Assembly: GCA_014549065.1 (NCBI GenBank)
Contig: JACDOX010000223.1
Location: 735,640 to 799,639, forward strand
Direction of reading: 5' to 3'
DNA from: Cardinalis cardinalis
Taxonomy: Eukaryota > Chordata > Aves > Passeriformes > Cardinalidae
DNA: 64,000 nt
This document shows, piece after piece, positions 43,613-58,100 of this stretch. The notes under the pieces were generated by a model, which saw only the letters and a list, made by a program, of their open reading frames with translations, was not told the origin of the DNA and searched no databases. Position numbers and translations under genes: made by a program. The first letter of the stretch is position 1, and each line of letters opens with the position of its first letter.

Positions 43613-46600
43613 TAATGTATTGAAAAACTCACATTGCTTTTCTTCAATTCTAATAATTAATGACCTTTTTATAAATCTACNATTTGGCCTTAACAGCACC
43701 AGGAGCCGTGGCTGCTTCCCTCTGCCGCGTTTCCAGTTGGGCTAGGCTGACAGCCACAGCAGAGCCTTTATCCCAGATGGAACTAAGCACACCCAGGGGG
43801 ATTTTCAGTCCCCACATCCCTGTGCTGATGGCTTCTTTCATGCCTGACAGACAGGCACCACGAACCAACCCTTCTGGCTTTTAATTCAACTGGCCTGGGT
43901 GCAGCTAGTCATTGCAGAAAGAAAGCAAGGCCACAGAAGTTTTCTTAGATTAATGTTCATAAAAGGATATAAAAATAGAAAAGCAGGTGGTATTTTTCTT
44001 TGAAAATATCCAAAATGTGAAAATATGAAACAGCATAGAGCTTCCTTTGAAATGGAATTTCAAATGCTGCTGTAGCAAAGAATATTGAGCTGAAAAAAAG
44101 AATTGGACATACTCTGACAAGGCCAACTCAGTAATTTCCTCCTGTGAACTTGTGAACCTCCTGGAGATGGGCTCCTAACCTCTTAGAACATTCTGACACT
44201 TTTAAAGGCAAAGAAGAACCACTACAAGATACATGAAAAAGAATAAAATCTGTTCATTCTTTACAGATGGTAGTGGTGGGATAACTCAATTTGAGTTATT
44301 TTAAAGCATTTTGGAACTTGGGAAACCAAGGACACTGCAGAAATATTCTCTTTTTTCACATGAATGTATCACATCTCAGTAAGTCTTCTGAATTTATTAT
44401 TTGGTTAATATTGATGAGACCTCTTGTACGAAAATCAGTTCAATGGGAAGAAGAGAAACTACTGCTTTGCTACTTTTTCATATGATTTGATGTATGCTAA
44501 GGAGTTGTAACTGAGAACCCCATGCATGTTTGCACAGAGAGAGAAACAGAAATCAGGAGATACCCAGCAATAAAAGCCACTGCTGTGAAATGTTACAAGC
44601 TACAGAGGCATTAATTAAATGTTTTTAGCTTGTTAGATTAAAACCAGTAAATTGAACCATGGATTTTAGAGTCGTCCCCACATTACCTGAATCTGTACTT
44701 TATCTCCCTGGACAGGGAGCTGAAATCAAAACATGTTTCAGTAACAATTTCCTTTTACTTGAGGAATTTCCAACTTAATCCATCTATCCTGATATTGACA
44801 TAAATCCAGTCTTCTCTCTATGACTAAATACGTACCAGCAAAACTTTTTCGAACTCCTTTCCAGAGAAAATTCTGCCTTTTTGTGTGGGATGTGAAATGT
44901 GTTTAGCTCTGACCTTCTTCTGGTAAGATCTATAAGAACCAGAGCTGAGGCTACATCATCTGAAATCTCTTGACTGTGCAATGGTCTTTAGGAGATATGA
45001 GAATTAAAACCTCTTTACTTGCACAGAAAATATGTTCAGATGAAATTGTAAAACCAAAAATCAGATACTGAAAAAAAAATTGATATTGCAAACCCAAAAT
45101 CAGCCTGATGGAGATGTAGAAGTGAACACTGACCACTACGTAGAATTTAAGTTGAACATTGCAATTACAACTTTATAGACAGAAATATTAGACAACCTTA
45201 AATGTCGTAGTACAAGTTACACTTTCTGGAAGGTTTCTACAAAGACAACAGTTTAAAATGCTCTATTGAAATATTACTGAGGTTTCTGTGAAAATAATTC
45301 CTGTGAAAAGTGCCAATGTTGTGGTAGTTTGGAAGCAGGTTTTTTATAGTAGTTCATAAAATTATCCGCAGTGATATCAAATAACTTGTGCATTGTTCAG
45401 ACATCATGGAAGTCTTAATTTGTCCCTAATTTTTGCACAGTATTACTACATCCAAAGCCTTGCCATGTGAACTACTAGTTTTATACCTCTAATCCTTTTT
45501 AGCTTATATCCTTGAGGAACAGGATCTCCATCATGTAATGGGAATTTTCATGGGCACACCTGAACCACCACTCCCATTAGTCAAGGATCCCAGGGATCAG
45601 CAATTTAATGCTGGACAATTTAAATGCAACACATATAAACAGATTGAAACAAGACAGTACAGGCTGGAGTACTGAAATTTCCCTTGTGATCAAAAAAATA
45701 CAAAAAAGGAAGCAATTCTGATATTTCCTTCATAATTTGTCTTCAACACAATTTGGGATTTTTTGTATTTTATCCAAATCATTGAAAACATCATAATATG
45801 ATTCTGACTTTTACTTGATTGTGTTTTTTAAAAGGTTTTCCACTTTTCAAATCCATGATAGATGTTAAGTACAATAAATCTTAATCAGGTACAAAGGGAC
45901 CCAACAATAACAGCAGGTGAAAACCTAAGTGAAAAAATAAGTGAAGGCAACTCTCTTCCTGTATGAAACTTTGGGGGTTTTTTTCCAAAATTTTTAGTGC
46001 TCAGGCAATGCTTTGTATGCCACTAAACTGGACCAAACGGATACAATAATTCCTAAAATGGACTCTCATATCAACCACTAAAAAATTGCTGTCAGACTGA
46101 GCCATTAAAACCTGTTGCTCATCCATAATTCTATTCCTATAGAAAAAACATTTTGCAAACACACATCTCCATCACACATCTCCATGGTATTTTATCCTGG
46201 TATTTGTCATGCAAATCACAGACTTGGGAAAAGATGCCAGGGACTAGAGTCTTGTTTCCACTGCCTTCTCTAAGTTTGCCTTTCCATTTTCTTATGTAGC
46301 CTAGAAATTATGAGCCTTGGCTCTTATAAATGTGAAAATTATAAAAGCACAGGAGTTGTAATTTTTTTAAGAGTTCACTATTCCTCCTCCTAATATATTA
46401 ATACCATTTAAAAAAAGAGTAAGGAAAGAGATAAATCAATTTTTATAATTTGAAATGTTATTGTTATTTTTAAGCATGGAACAGCAAAGCAGAGCACCAA
46501 TATAAATTGAAGACTCAAGACAGCAAAAGATATTAATATTAGGCTCTAAAATATGCTTTTAAGCATTCTCAGATCTTTAATAAAATCATTCATCTCACCT

Positions 46601-46952
46601 CCAAAATGTTAACATATTCCATACAAAGTTCATTGGTGACATAATTTGCTAACTCTCCTTCTCCTCTTTCTCACTCAGTTATTTGTCGCTTCAGTTTTAC
46701 TAAAAGGAAAAGCAGCACCACCTGAAATGCAGAACAACTGGAATTACTGAAAAACCAGATGCTCATGTTTTCTTTTAGCCTTTTTATAACCATCTGCTAT
46801 TGGTACTGCTGTGTGCTCTATTTTCCACTGGTAATTAGAAATAGTGGCAGCCAGGTTGCTGTTAATTAGAAATAGTGACAATAAGATGGCTTCTTCTTTG
46901 TAACACTGGGAAGTCATCCTGACTTTTGTGGTAAATTTCCATTCCCTGTGAG
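43613..46952. other. AT-rich unassigned sequence
   Basis: No gene, RNA or transposon recognised. Small open frames only. Confidence 0.35.
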
Positions 46953-47122
46953 GTGGGCACAGGGTGCCCAGAGCAGCTGGGGCTGCCCCTGGATCCCTGG
47001 CAGTGTCCACTGGGGCTGGAGCAGCCTGGGACAGTGGGAGGTGTCCCTGCCATGGCAGGGATGGCACTGGGTGGGCTTTAAGGTCCCGTCCAGCCCAAAC
47101 CAGCCTGTGTTTCTGTGATTCC
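46953..47122 (+). repeat. CR1 LINE 3' end, plus strand
   Basis: Starts GGGCACAGGGTGCCCAGAGC and ends with the tail CCAAACCAGCCTGTGTTTC near 47120. It has lost about 20 bases (AAGGCCAGGCTGGA) relative to other copies. Confidence 0.85.
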
Positions 47123-50100
47123 ATTCACTATGAGTTTTCTCTGTACAGTCAATTGAATTAATATTCTCATTTTGTCTCTCCCCACCCTGTCCCCATTCTT
47201 TTTTTTTTAATTATTTTTTAAATTTTTTGCTTCACCTGAAAGCTCTTTAGGATTTTTTTTGAAACTGGGTGGGGCAAAATATAAACTGTAAACACCCTAA
47301 AGCCCTGGTTGACTCAGGTCACCAGTTCAAACAGCTTGATCCAAAGTCTGCAAAGTTACACATTACTACAGAAACTATAATTATATGGTTTAATCAATAG
47401 GTTGTTCTGGATTTCACTAGAGTAACCATGAATAACTTTTCCCCCCAAATTTTCTACTATCCTGACACTAGAAGGCTTATTTAGATCCTGAAAGTATTTA
47501 CGAATTTCAGACATTTAATGACATCAGATCTACTCACTATATTTTAATTGCTGAATGTGGCCAAAATAAATGATAGTTTCAGAAAGAAAAAACATTTTTT
47601 TCTTGCAGGATGTAATCTCCTGAATGAGAAAATCATTGGGGACTTCCAGCAGTCCAGAAGGAGATCAGGGGCTGAAGGGAGCACATGGGGATGGCCTCAG
47701 CAGGGTGGGAAACAGGCCCCAGATCCAGAGTCAGGAGTGAGTTACAATTTCTGCTTCTTATCATTGTCTCCACTAATTTTTTCTCCATATTAAGCTAGTT
47801 TGGTACTGAACTTCTCTTATACCCTCCACAGGGTTCAACAGTAGATGGAAAAAAAATTAAATAATTCCACTTCAAAGTTGACAAGTTCCCCTCTTCCCCC
47901 ACAATTTGTGTCATGGATTTTTTCCAGTCTGCAAGTCAGTGGCAAAGCCCAGAGTGATTTGAGTAGCTGAAGTTCCAGACTAATCCTGTAGCAGCTGGCT
48001 CCTTCTTCTGTAAGGCAGTGCTGTAATTGACAATTATCCAGTTAAGAACTAGATTTTCACATCAATTTTTTACTTAGTAAGCACCAGATCCTATATGTAT
48101 TTTTAATTCCATATGGATATTGAGTCCAAAATTACAGTAATTTAATTTCCATTGATTTCTCAGAATAGCTCTGGTTATTTTGCTAGGGACTATTCAGATT
48201 GACAAATGGTAATTCAGCTGATTCTCTCCCTTGACTGCCAGTTGTCAAGTGCAGGTTCCAGAGTTTTTTCCCTGCAGTGTGTAGTCGGAAGTGCACATAA
48301 ACCATTGACTTGGAGTGGGCTGAGAAATTTTGCCATCTGGCAGATAACTCACCCACAGCCATTCCCTGCTGGATTTCACTACATAAGGATACAGAATTCC
48401 AAAATAAATAACTCATCCCTTAGAAATAACTATTCCTGGGAAAAGTGCTTCAAATTATTTCTCCTGTAAGTAAATTATGAACATTTTGCCCAGAAATCAA
48501 TATCTGATTATGTGTGCACACACACGTTCCATCTTCCCTGCCTCTGGAAATAGAGATGCAATTTTGGGGGAAGAAAAAGATGTCAGCAGGTTTCCTAGGA
48601 CTAAACAATGACATTAAGAAAGCCCCAGTGATTCCTGTGACATCTGGCACAGCCAAAGTGCCTCTCAGAGCACAGCGGGGCTGCGTGGGCTGAAGGAATA
48701 TGGGGCAAAAGGGAGAGAACTACTCGAGGTTTACTGAGCGCAGCAATGTAACAGCTCCTGCTTGCAGGGGAACAGCAGGAACCTGGTTTAGAACCCTGAA
48801 ATAAGGGCATTAATCAGAGGAAAGACCCATTCAAGCCAACCTGAGGCAATGTCTTTGTACATTTTTTTGCATTTACTATGTTAAACACACAATAGTTGTG
48901 TCACCTGAAGACATTCCTGTGTTTGGTTTGAACAGACACAGCCAATTCCATGATGAAATCCAAGACCTCCAAAGTGTCAGTGACTTTGCTATTTCCAACC
49001 TACACTGATTTGTTTTGATAGAAATCTGTTTACTCTGCCTCAGTAATATTCTTTATGGCCATGTTCAGGCTGAAGCCCCTAATTTAAAGTGACATTACAT
49101 TAAGGTCTAATTCAAACTGGTGCCATTAAAGAGCAGAGCTGGATAGTCTAAAAAAAACTCATTTGACAGAGGTTTACTGATGGGTGACCCTACCTCAGCT
49201 CATTTAGGAGAGAAAATTGATCGAGTTTAAAAACGAAATTGGCTCTCATGGCTCTGTATGATACAAAAAAAAAGAAATTCGGTGATTATTTCACATTGTA
49301 CTGTGGGTACCAGTTGAACCATCCAAACAGGAAAATTTTGATTTTTTTTTTTTATGTTTTGATTCACCTTGTTGGATTTGTGCTGTCTCAACCTTTTGTA
49401 GTCTCTACCTTTGGCTGATGCTGGTTGTTGCATTTTCTGCCTAAGAAAAAAAATGTTGTCCAAATAATACATATGTCATTTTTCTTCATAATTTGCAAGT
49501 TATTACCTCTTCCTTAAAATGTTTTAAGCTAATGTAGCATTTTAATTAACAATTATTATCCATCTCAAGGACTTGTAAATAATTTAAAAACACATGGAAA
49601 ATGAATATATTATTTTAAACAGAGATTTCCAATTAAGCATGAAAAAATTGTTTAATTACTTTAAAATTATTAATGAAATCTACAGTAACCTAGAAGCTGA
49701 AAATCTCCTAAAACTAGAGAGGATCCCTAGATTCTATACTCATCAGTGTAACCACAAGCTCCTGGCATATTAAATTTCTATCCTTGTGGTTGCCTTTTGA
49801 GTGCTCTTATAGGTTAACCCAAACAGGTAAATTAATATTATGAGGTTTAGAAAAATCAGATCCAAGTGAGGAAGCTGGAATTCTTTGCTGATGCTACTTT
49901 TTCAGATTTGGTAACAGTGTTTGAGTCCGTGTTGAGCAGAGATTCTGTGAATAATAATAATTCACACATAAATTAACCATTCTGCCCCTGGTCACACACT
50001 TTTCCAAAACTGTGACAGATCCATGATCCTGCTACATCTCCTGACTCCAGACTGCCAAGGACATTTGTGCTTTAGCTAACAAAAACCTATTCTTTTGGTA

Positions 50101-53100
50101 TTTTCCCCATCTGATGCAATTACGGAAAAATTACTGAAATATAACACAGAGGAAATAAATCAGATACAAGAGCCATGTGAGAGCGTGGAGAGCTCTGATG
50201 AAACAGCAGCATGACCTGTGGCTGACAAAAGCCTTTGTCACACAGGTTGTGAAGGTGCCTGATCCAAACCTTGATAAACCCTCACCTGTCAGATCTTTGG
50301 GAATGAAAATTTGATGAGCTGGGAGCCCCTTTCTCTGCCTTCTGTGCACGTCCTGACCTCTGGTGAGAGGAATGAGCAACCCCCCTTGTGACACACAGAA
50401 TCTGGGAACAAAGATCTGTATCCAGAGAGATCCCTGTCCAAATAATGGGAGCCGTGCAGTCTCTGGAACATTTAGCTGCCCTCCAGTGCAGCCAGCAGCT
50501 TGGGCTTGTTTTTAAAACCTTTGAGGAGTGTCTTACACACCCATGTGAATAGAATCATTACATCCTTTGAAGAAGAGTATATGAGAAATTAAAAATTAGA
50601 CCAGGAGTACAAAAAATAAATAAATAGAGGTGTGTAGTAGAGAGGTTATGCAATAACTATCAGAATGTCTGGTTTTATAGACTGGATGCACTTACCTTTG
50701 AGGGTTTTTTTTGTCAGATTCATTATTTGATGAATAATGAATCAAGTACAATTACAATCTTTCTTGTAGAGTTCAAAATGTTGCTGATATCTATCTTTTA
50801 ACTCTTCTTCACAGTCATAGAGTAAGATTTTAACTGCCAATATCAGATATCTTTTTATTTTCTTCACCTGCATCTATCTCACTTTTTATGAGCTCCTTGT
50901 TTTCTTTGCCAAGCTACCACAATTTGATGAACCGTATTCTAAAAAGTGTGAATGTAGTCCTTGAACATCTTACATGCTCAGTAGCATCAAATGCATATTC
51001 AAATATTTTTAAAACTAATTTGTTCAATAAATTGCCATTAAAAAGAATAATTTAAAAATAAAACTCCACAAACCTGTATCCCAGTTGTCTCTGTCATCTC
51101 CCAGGCACCACTTCAGTTACGTAAATTGCCAAGTAGTTAATTTTGAGCAGATTCAGTATTTTTCTCCAAAACATCACTATTTAAAATAATTACAATCCTC
51201 TGCTCAATTGTCATCCACGCTGTTTCATTTATATTAGAAAGAATCATACATAAATTCTCAGATTACTTCTTTTCTCCAAAATCTTTCACAACAAAAGAAT
51301 ATTTCCATTCCATTTTGAGAATGCTTAAGAAAAGCAGCAGATTCCTGATCCTTCTTTTATAGACAATATACAAAGTTCTTCAGAAGCAAAATGCAAGTTT
51401 AGCAAAAAAGAAAGTTATTTAAACCATTGCCTGAATGGAGAACTGAGACATTCCTGCTCCTCCTTCTGGTCTGACTTAGGGGTCTGCTGAGCAGTTTCTC
51501 TAATATATTCTCACTCCTCTCTCCCAGCCTCAGTTCTGCAGGGTTTTTTTCCCAATTCTTAAATACTTTACTCCAGAAGTGCTGCCATTGTTGCTGATGG
51601 GCCCAGCCTTAGCCAGGAGTGGATCTGGCCTGGAGCTGACTGGAATTGGCTCTGTCAGACATGGGAGAAGCTTCTGGATGTTTGTCTCAAAAGCCATACC
51701 TGTATCGCCCCTCCCTGCATATACCCACCCCCCCAAAAAGACCCCTTGCCATATCAACCAAATACAGCACTTGTGATTCATTTGATAGTTTAATTTTTCA
51801 CACTCCTGAGAAGAAAATGCTTCATAGCCACCACAGCTCTGAACTTCATCCATTTATTTCCCAGATCAACAGCAAAATCTATTGCAGAAAGCTTCCAGAA
51901 CATTGCTGCTGGGTCTTTGAACATGCCTGAGGAGGAGTGGCAGTGCCATGAGTGCTGGCTACTGGAGAGATCTTTCTGGGGGGCAGGTTGCTTCCTCCTC
52001 CAAGTTGAACACCTTCCAAAAGACATCATCCTGCCAGTATAGAATGTAATTTGATTTCTGACACTCTTGAAATATTCGGTCATGGATGTCTTTAGTTGGT
52101 TCTTCTGGAAGACACCTGTAAGTGTCTGGAAGACAGTTACCATTGCTCTGTGAACTGATGATAAGACACCCGAAGTGGACATTCATTTTTCTCTTGTATC
52201 CTATTCAGTTGGAAAATATTTTACATAGCCCATTGTTTTTAAATGGATATTTCTTTCACCAGAGTGGAAATGTTCCTAAAGAGATCACTAGACAATATGA
52301 ATGCTCTTCATCACTAAAGTACAAAACCTACAAAGCTACCTGGAACTTGTGAGCAAGAGGAATTCCATCTCCCAGCTTGGTGACCTATTGAACATAGTGT
52401 CTATCCATGTGTGGCATAATGCTGAAGTCTTTCAGGAAAAACTAATGATGTGATTAAAGCATTTAATAGCACATCTGATGTGAAGAAGGGCTTTGTGAAA
52501 GTATCCTTAAAGTATTATCCTTAAAGATGTCTGTAGTGCCCAGAAATGGAAGCTCAAGAATTTTGTGAACTCAACCTTCTATCCTCAAAGGGACTTCTTG
52601 GTAATACTTTACATGAAGAAGCCATCTAAAGAATTAAATCTAATTACTGTATTTTAAACAACAAACTTTTAAAACAAGTTATCTCTATTGAGCTATATTT
52701 TGGCTGTAGGTAGATTTATCTGCAAAAAAAGGATAGGTCCATTCTAAGTGTCCAATGAGTAGACAAATTGCTTAAATCCAGCCTTGTTAATGTAAGTAGC
52801 CATGTCCCAAACAGACTGGTGAGTAGCAGTAAAGTAAGGAAAGGCAAGGAATTCCTCAGGAATTTATTGGTCTGCAGGGATTCTCACACAACTCTCTTTT
52901 GTGCAGAGGTTCCTTTTTGAGCAGGATGAAGCTGCAGGTGCCAAATTCCAGTCTCAGTTCAGCAGACGCAGCTCTCTCTTACTTTTGTTCTTCCCTAGTT
53001 GGTCTGATGATGACAAAATACCATGATCAACATTTCCTCAATCCCAAAGGACTAGCAACAGATTAATTTCAGCAAATATAAATTCTTAATTAANGCTCTC

Positions 53101-54948
53101 CAAATTCCCCAATTAATGCAGACCAGCAAACCATTACTGTGTTAAATATCTTAACTTTCCATACTCAGTTTGTCCTTTGATAATATGAGAGGAGTTTATT
53201 TCAAACAAGGGATGTGATCAACTAATGCTGCAAAGAATATTGGGATTATCAGCAACAGCAGTCCTGAGGAAAGTAGTTCAATCAGTATTTCGTTTACCAC
53301 TTGATTTCCTAATCATTTATTCCAACAGCAAAGACTGGACCATGTTGTACATATGCAGTTAATTCTCAGTGACATGTTTTCCCTTTGTACCATTATCTTC
53401 TTGTTTAGCTGCTAGCAGGCAGCAGAGGAATAAACACCACAGAGAAAAAAATATTATATCCCTAATAAAATAGAGAATCCTAAGATAGGCTTTGCCTTCA
53501 GCCAAAGGCTGGGCACCCTTAGTGTGTTCAGAAATAAGTGACCAGGGGAAAAATATATTTATATCTGTGCAAATACTTGATTAAACTTCAAATCCGTTAT
53601 TGCATTATTCACACTAGAAATACCTTAACCTTAATTCTGAGTATATTGGGACTAAGTGGGTCTTCTTGCTGTAAATTAGTGTTAAAAGATAACATGCTAG
53701 AAACTTGCAGAGCAGAACAGTACAAAATATACTATTTTTGATATGCTGCATACCTGTGCTATGACAACATATTCATCTGCTGAGACAAGGGAGCTGACTT
53801 TCAGAAAACAGCAATGAGCATCACTGCCAGTTAAGCCTGACCTTTGAAAGAAGGTACCTGGCCTTTCATCTTCAAGACTATACTTTGAAAGGCAATTAAA
53901 GGAAAAAATAAGGAAAGAGTGACACTAACATGACAGCTGTTGAGGAGGACATCAACAAACATTTGCCATTGACAGCAGAAATCTAGAGTTTAACATCTGA
54001 AAACCTATTAACAATGAGAAGTAAAAGGTCTGTCTGTGTGCTCTGCATCACTGGGATATCAGAAACAGCTTTTAAAAGAACTTAATTTGAAAGAGATGCA
54101 TTTAACTATCAAAGGGCAGAACAGTAGCATTCCTAATTCACTGGATTTGGGACATGAAATCACATAGCTGTTTGAAAAAAAATTGACTCATTTTTGTAGT
54201 AAATCAAGGCAACCTCCAACACAGGGAGAAATGATGCATCTGACTCCATCTTATCAGAAGGCTAATTATTTACTTTATTATACTATATTACACTATATCT
54301 AAACTGAATCTGCCAAGCGCTCAACTCAACTGCCCAGAATCTCGTGACTGTCAGCTGACAGTCCTGACACACATGTGGATTCAATTGGTCAATGAATCAA
54401 AACACTCACAACCAGAATCCAATCAAACAAATTCCTTCAGGTAAATAATCTTCATCAATGCATTCCACTTTTTCCAAAACAGAGGACAGTGATTGAGATA
54501 AGAATTGTTTTTCCTTTCTCTGAGGTTCAGAGAACATGAATCCCAGAAAAATCCTTGGGAAGTTGTGCCTTGCTTTTCTCTGTGACGAGAAATGCAGCCA
54601 AACATTTTGAATTAAATAATAGAGAATAGTTAGGTTAAAACTCAGGTAATGGAAATAACAGTGTTTGAGAGCAAAGCCCTCTAGGAAAGAGCACTGACAA
54701 TCTTTTCTGAAGTAGCACTCCAGAACTTTCACTACCTCCCTACAGACTACACAACTTAAAGCACAACTGGCTAATTGTGCTCGAATTGGCAGTTTTGTTC
54801 AAGAAAATACTATTTGATCTACCTGTTGGAAAGAAGGCAATGGTTCTTCTGTGTTTGCAAGGTCTACAGGCAGATCGCTACAGGCAAATGCCACAAGTTG
54901 GCAGAAAAAAGCTGGGAAACATAAGACTCATCCCATGCAGATAAACAC
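47123..54948. other. AT-rich unassigned sequence
   Basis: A long unique stretch with several T- or A-runs (for example 47200-47230 and 49340-49353). Two neighbouring minus-strand frames (51530-51853 and 51790-52186) are the only ones of note; I cannot name a family for them. No gene is called. Confidence 0.35.
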
Positions 54949-55196
54949 ACAATCCCACAATGGTTTGGGCTGGGAGGAATTTTAAAGGCTATTTCATTTA
55001 ATCCCCTGCCAAGGGTCAGAACACCTTCCACTGGGAAGTAGTCCCAGGCTGCTCCAGTCCCAATGTCCAGCCTGGCCTTGGGCCCTGCCAGGGATCCAGG
55101 GGCAGCCCCAGCTGCTCTGGGCACCCTGTGCCAGGGCCTGCCCACCCTGCCAGGGAACAATTCCTTCCCAATATTCCATCTAAGGCTGCCCTCTGG
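54949..55196 (-). repeat. CR1 LINE fragment, minus strand
   Basis: The reversed tail (ATCCCACAATGGTTTGGGC) leads into CTGCTCCAGTCCCAATGTCC, CTGCTCTGGGCACCCTGTGCC and GGAACAATTCCTTCCC, ending near 55196. Confidence 0.85.
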
Positions 55197-58100
55197 AGTG
55201 GGAAAATGCTCCACTAGATCTCATCTTAAAGTCCCATTTAAGAAGATTGCCTCATTTCACTAAAGACATCAAAGAAGAAGCAAAGATGAAAGAGATTAAA
55301 ATCTCTTTTCCCTCTTGCTCCCATCTCTCCACCTGGAAAGAAATCAAACATTCCTGTATGGATTTAACCCTTCTGTAGCTGTATTTCTAAGATATTGGTA
55401 ACAAAGGCAAAGCTTTAAGTTGGCGTGACTCAATTAATTTCTCTAAGAGGTACTGAGCTGAACTGCTGCCAGATCAGTTGTTGTTGTTATACCCTGCTCT
55501 GCAGTTTTGTACTTCTAATCAGTATTCAACAAGAGGAGAGCCCTGAATTTTCTCACTGGATGGTCTGGGTGGAACTATAAAAATAAAGCAATTCTGTGTT
55601 CTTGAAAGCAACAGGAATATACACTACAACACATAAAGGTTTCTGTTGGCAAATCAAAGGAGCTTCACAAATGGACTCACCCATTTCCAGCAGCAGGTCT
55701 GCAGCTGCACAGGGATGCTCAGTGAAATCTTATCCCTTATTCCTGGAGGAAATAAAAAAGGCTTTGAGGACACCAGCACAGCCCATGTCTAGATCTTCTC
55801 ACCTCAATTTGGCCAAGATCTAAGAGGGAACAAGTGGTGCTGGGCAGAAGGCAGCTGGGCTTGCAGACTGACAGATGTTTCATGGTGTGAGAGAAGCAGT
55901 TTGGCAGAGGAGCATAATTCACCCCACAGGAAAGTGCTCCATCGCTGACATTTTCAGACGTGCCATCTAATTCCAGCAGCTCCAAGAAATCTGGAAAATA
56001 ACGAAACAAGCCTTATATTTGTTTAGTTTCTCAGCCATCTTCCCCCAAACTGTACACGTAAGAATATTGAGGTAGAAAGTGCTTTTATATTGATTGTTTT
56101 TTCCTCTTTGTATTTAACAGCTGGAGTGTTAAAACAGAATTCTGAGTAAATTAAAGCAATAAGAAAATTACACAGGGCAGCTGTTTCAGTTATTTCCACA
56201 GAGCAATGCTCTTTAGAAGAGCTAATGAATCTAATGGAATCTAACAGACACTGCCAAAGCAGCAATAAGTGATTTAAAATGTAGGGGAAAGCAAACAGCC
56301 CCACCAAGCACTAAAGGAAGTAACATAAAACTCTTGGGGCTTCTAACTTTTAACAAAAAAATCAAATAGATCTCTGTTTATTTATTACAGTGGTGCTTAC
56401 AAGCTCTCTCCATTACAGGACCTGTCAGAATTTCTATTATCCTCATTACTGAAGTGTTTGTAACTTGCCTAATTACAAATGTGCTTGAGGCTGCAGCTTG
56501 CTTTCACTTACTGCCTGGTTAATCCCTATTTGCCATTTCATTTAAATTTTGAAATAATTTTTTTGTTTATTCTGTGCAAAAGAATAAAGATGAGAGATTT
56601 GTTCAACTACTGGAATTCTTAGATTTTTCTGTAAATGATGCCAGTAAAAGCTGACATGTGGGAAGTGTTTCACTGTAAACCATTCGATTGGGGCAAATTT
56701 GGTTTCTTTGTTGAGGAAGGAGGTGCTGCCCCTCCTCAGCCAGTAATTTGGGCAGTAACCCGGGGTGTGCTCTTATGGGGGCTGAATGTTTGTTTTATAG
56801 CACTCCTGGATTATTTTCATTCCTTCCACAGGGTAATGGGGTACAGGGAACCCTCTGTCAGGATGGATTTGAGAGAGACCAAACTTCCCAATGCCTTAGG
56901 AAAGCCCCTTTCCTAACGAAGCAGAGCCAGCACAGCCATACCCCGAGCAGTTAGTCATTTCACAATAAAATAAACCCCATCAGGCTCTCAATGAGATTCT
57001 CAAGATTCTAAAAACTCTTCAAAGTTCTTCCCAACAACCTTCCATATTCTGCCTTCCCTGGATGTGGAGCTCTGACTCCTCAGTGGCTTCAAAGGGCTGC
57101 CAAAGCCCTTTGAGTGAGTCTTTTTGGAATTCTTGCAGAGGGATGAGCGGTGCCCTCATCCTCCTCAAAGGAGGCCAGAACCTTCTGGTGTGGAGTGTGC
57201 CAGTCAGGGACAGGAGTGGAAAAATGAAACACTATCAAATAAAAAGTCAGATATAAAGTTTCTGTGTGAACTCCTCCCCATGGAGGACTGCAGATCTTCC
57301 TTAGGAACGGCTGGAGTTCCTGTTCTCCATTTCTGATGAGTACCCACAGCAGGATCCTCACCTTTGCACTGTGTCCTCTCGGGCCATGCTCTGCCACCCA
57401 GTTTATTGCACTGGGTGTCTCAGGAGAGCAAATTCTCTGACAAAAGAGAGCAATTTGATATTTTCACCCATCATCCCATGAGATAAATCACTCATTTCCC
57501 CATAGTTTAAGGTTTTTCCTTCTGATTCATATCCAATGTAAGAAACAACAATCTTTTCTTCTGTTACTGAAGCATTATTGTGACAGTCTTTAAAACAGGT
57601 TTTTTCCATATTTCCCATATACTTAATGATAACAAGTATATTATCAGTGACCAAATATAATTTTAGTTAGAGCAAATAATTTCAAATCTAAGAGATTAAA
57701 TTTAAAGGTAGCCTCTCCTTTTTAGCTGCATGTTTTAGTCAGTTTTACCTCCTAGTATTTACATTTCTTGAGCAGAATTTATAGTATTTAATTTAGCCTG
57801 CTAAAGCACAAACTAACTGGATCTAAGCACAAAATATGCTTTCATGCCTTGCATTTTTATTACCTTTTTCATCAGAAAGACTCATTGCTGTATTTTTTAC
57901 AAATTAGTTTCATTCATTTTTCAAAGGAAAGCTGCTAACAAATTAGTTTCATTCATTTTTTCCAAACGAAGCTGCTGCTTTGCTCAGATTCAGACACAAA
58001 ACCAAGCAGTTCTGTGAGCTGACACCCACAGAGCCAAGAAACCTCTGCAATGGTTGAGATTACACAGAGTATATAAAAACAGGCAGAAGTGCTGTCCCAT

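Noticed and set aside
51530..52186. Adjacent minus-strand frames (107, 130 and 75 codons) resembling a processed pseudogene
   Set aside because: No family recognised, no poly(A) tail or target duplication seen, and the frames conflict with each other.
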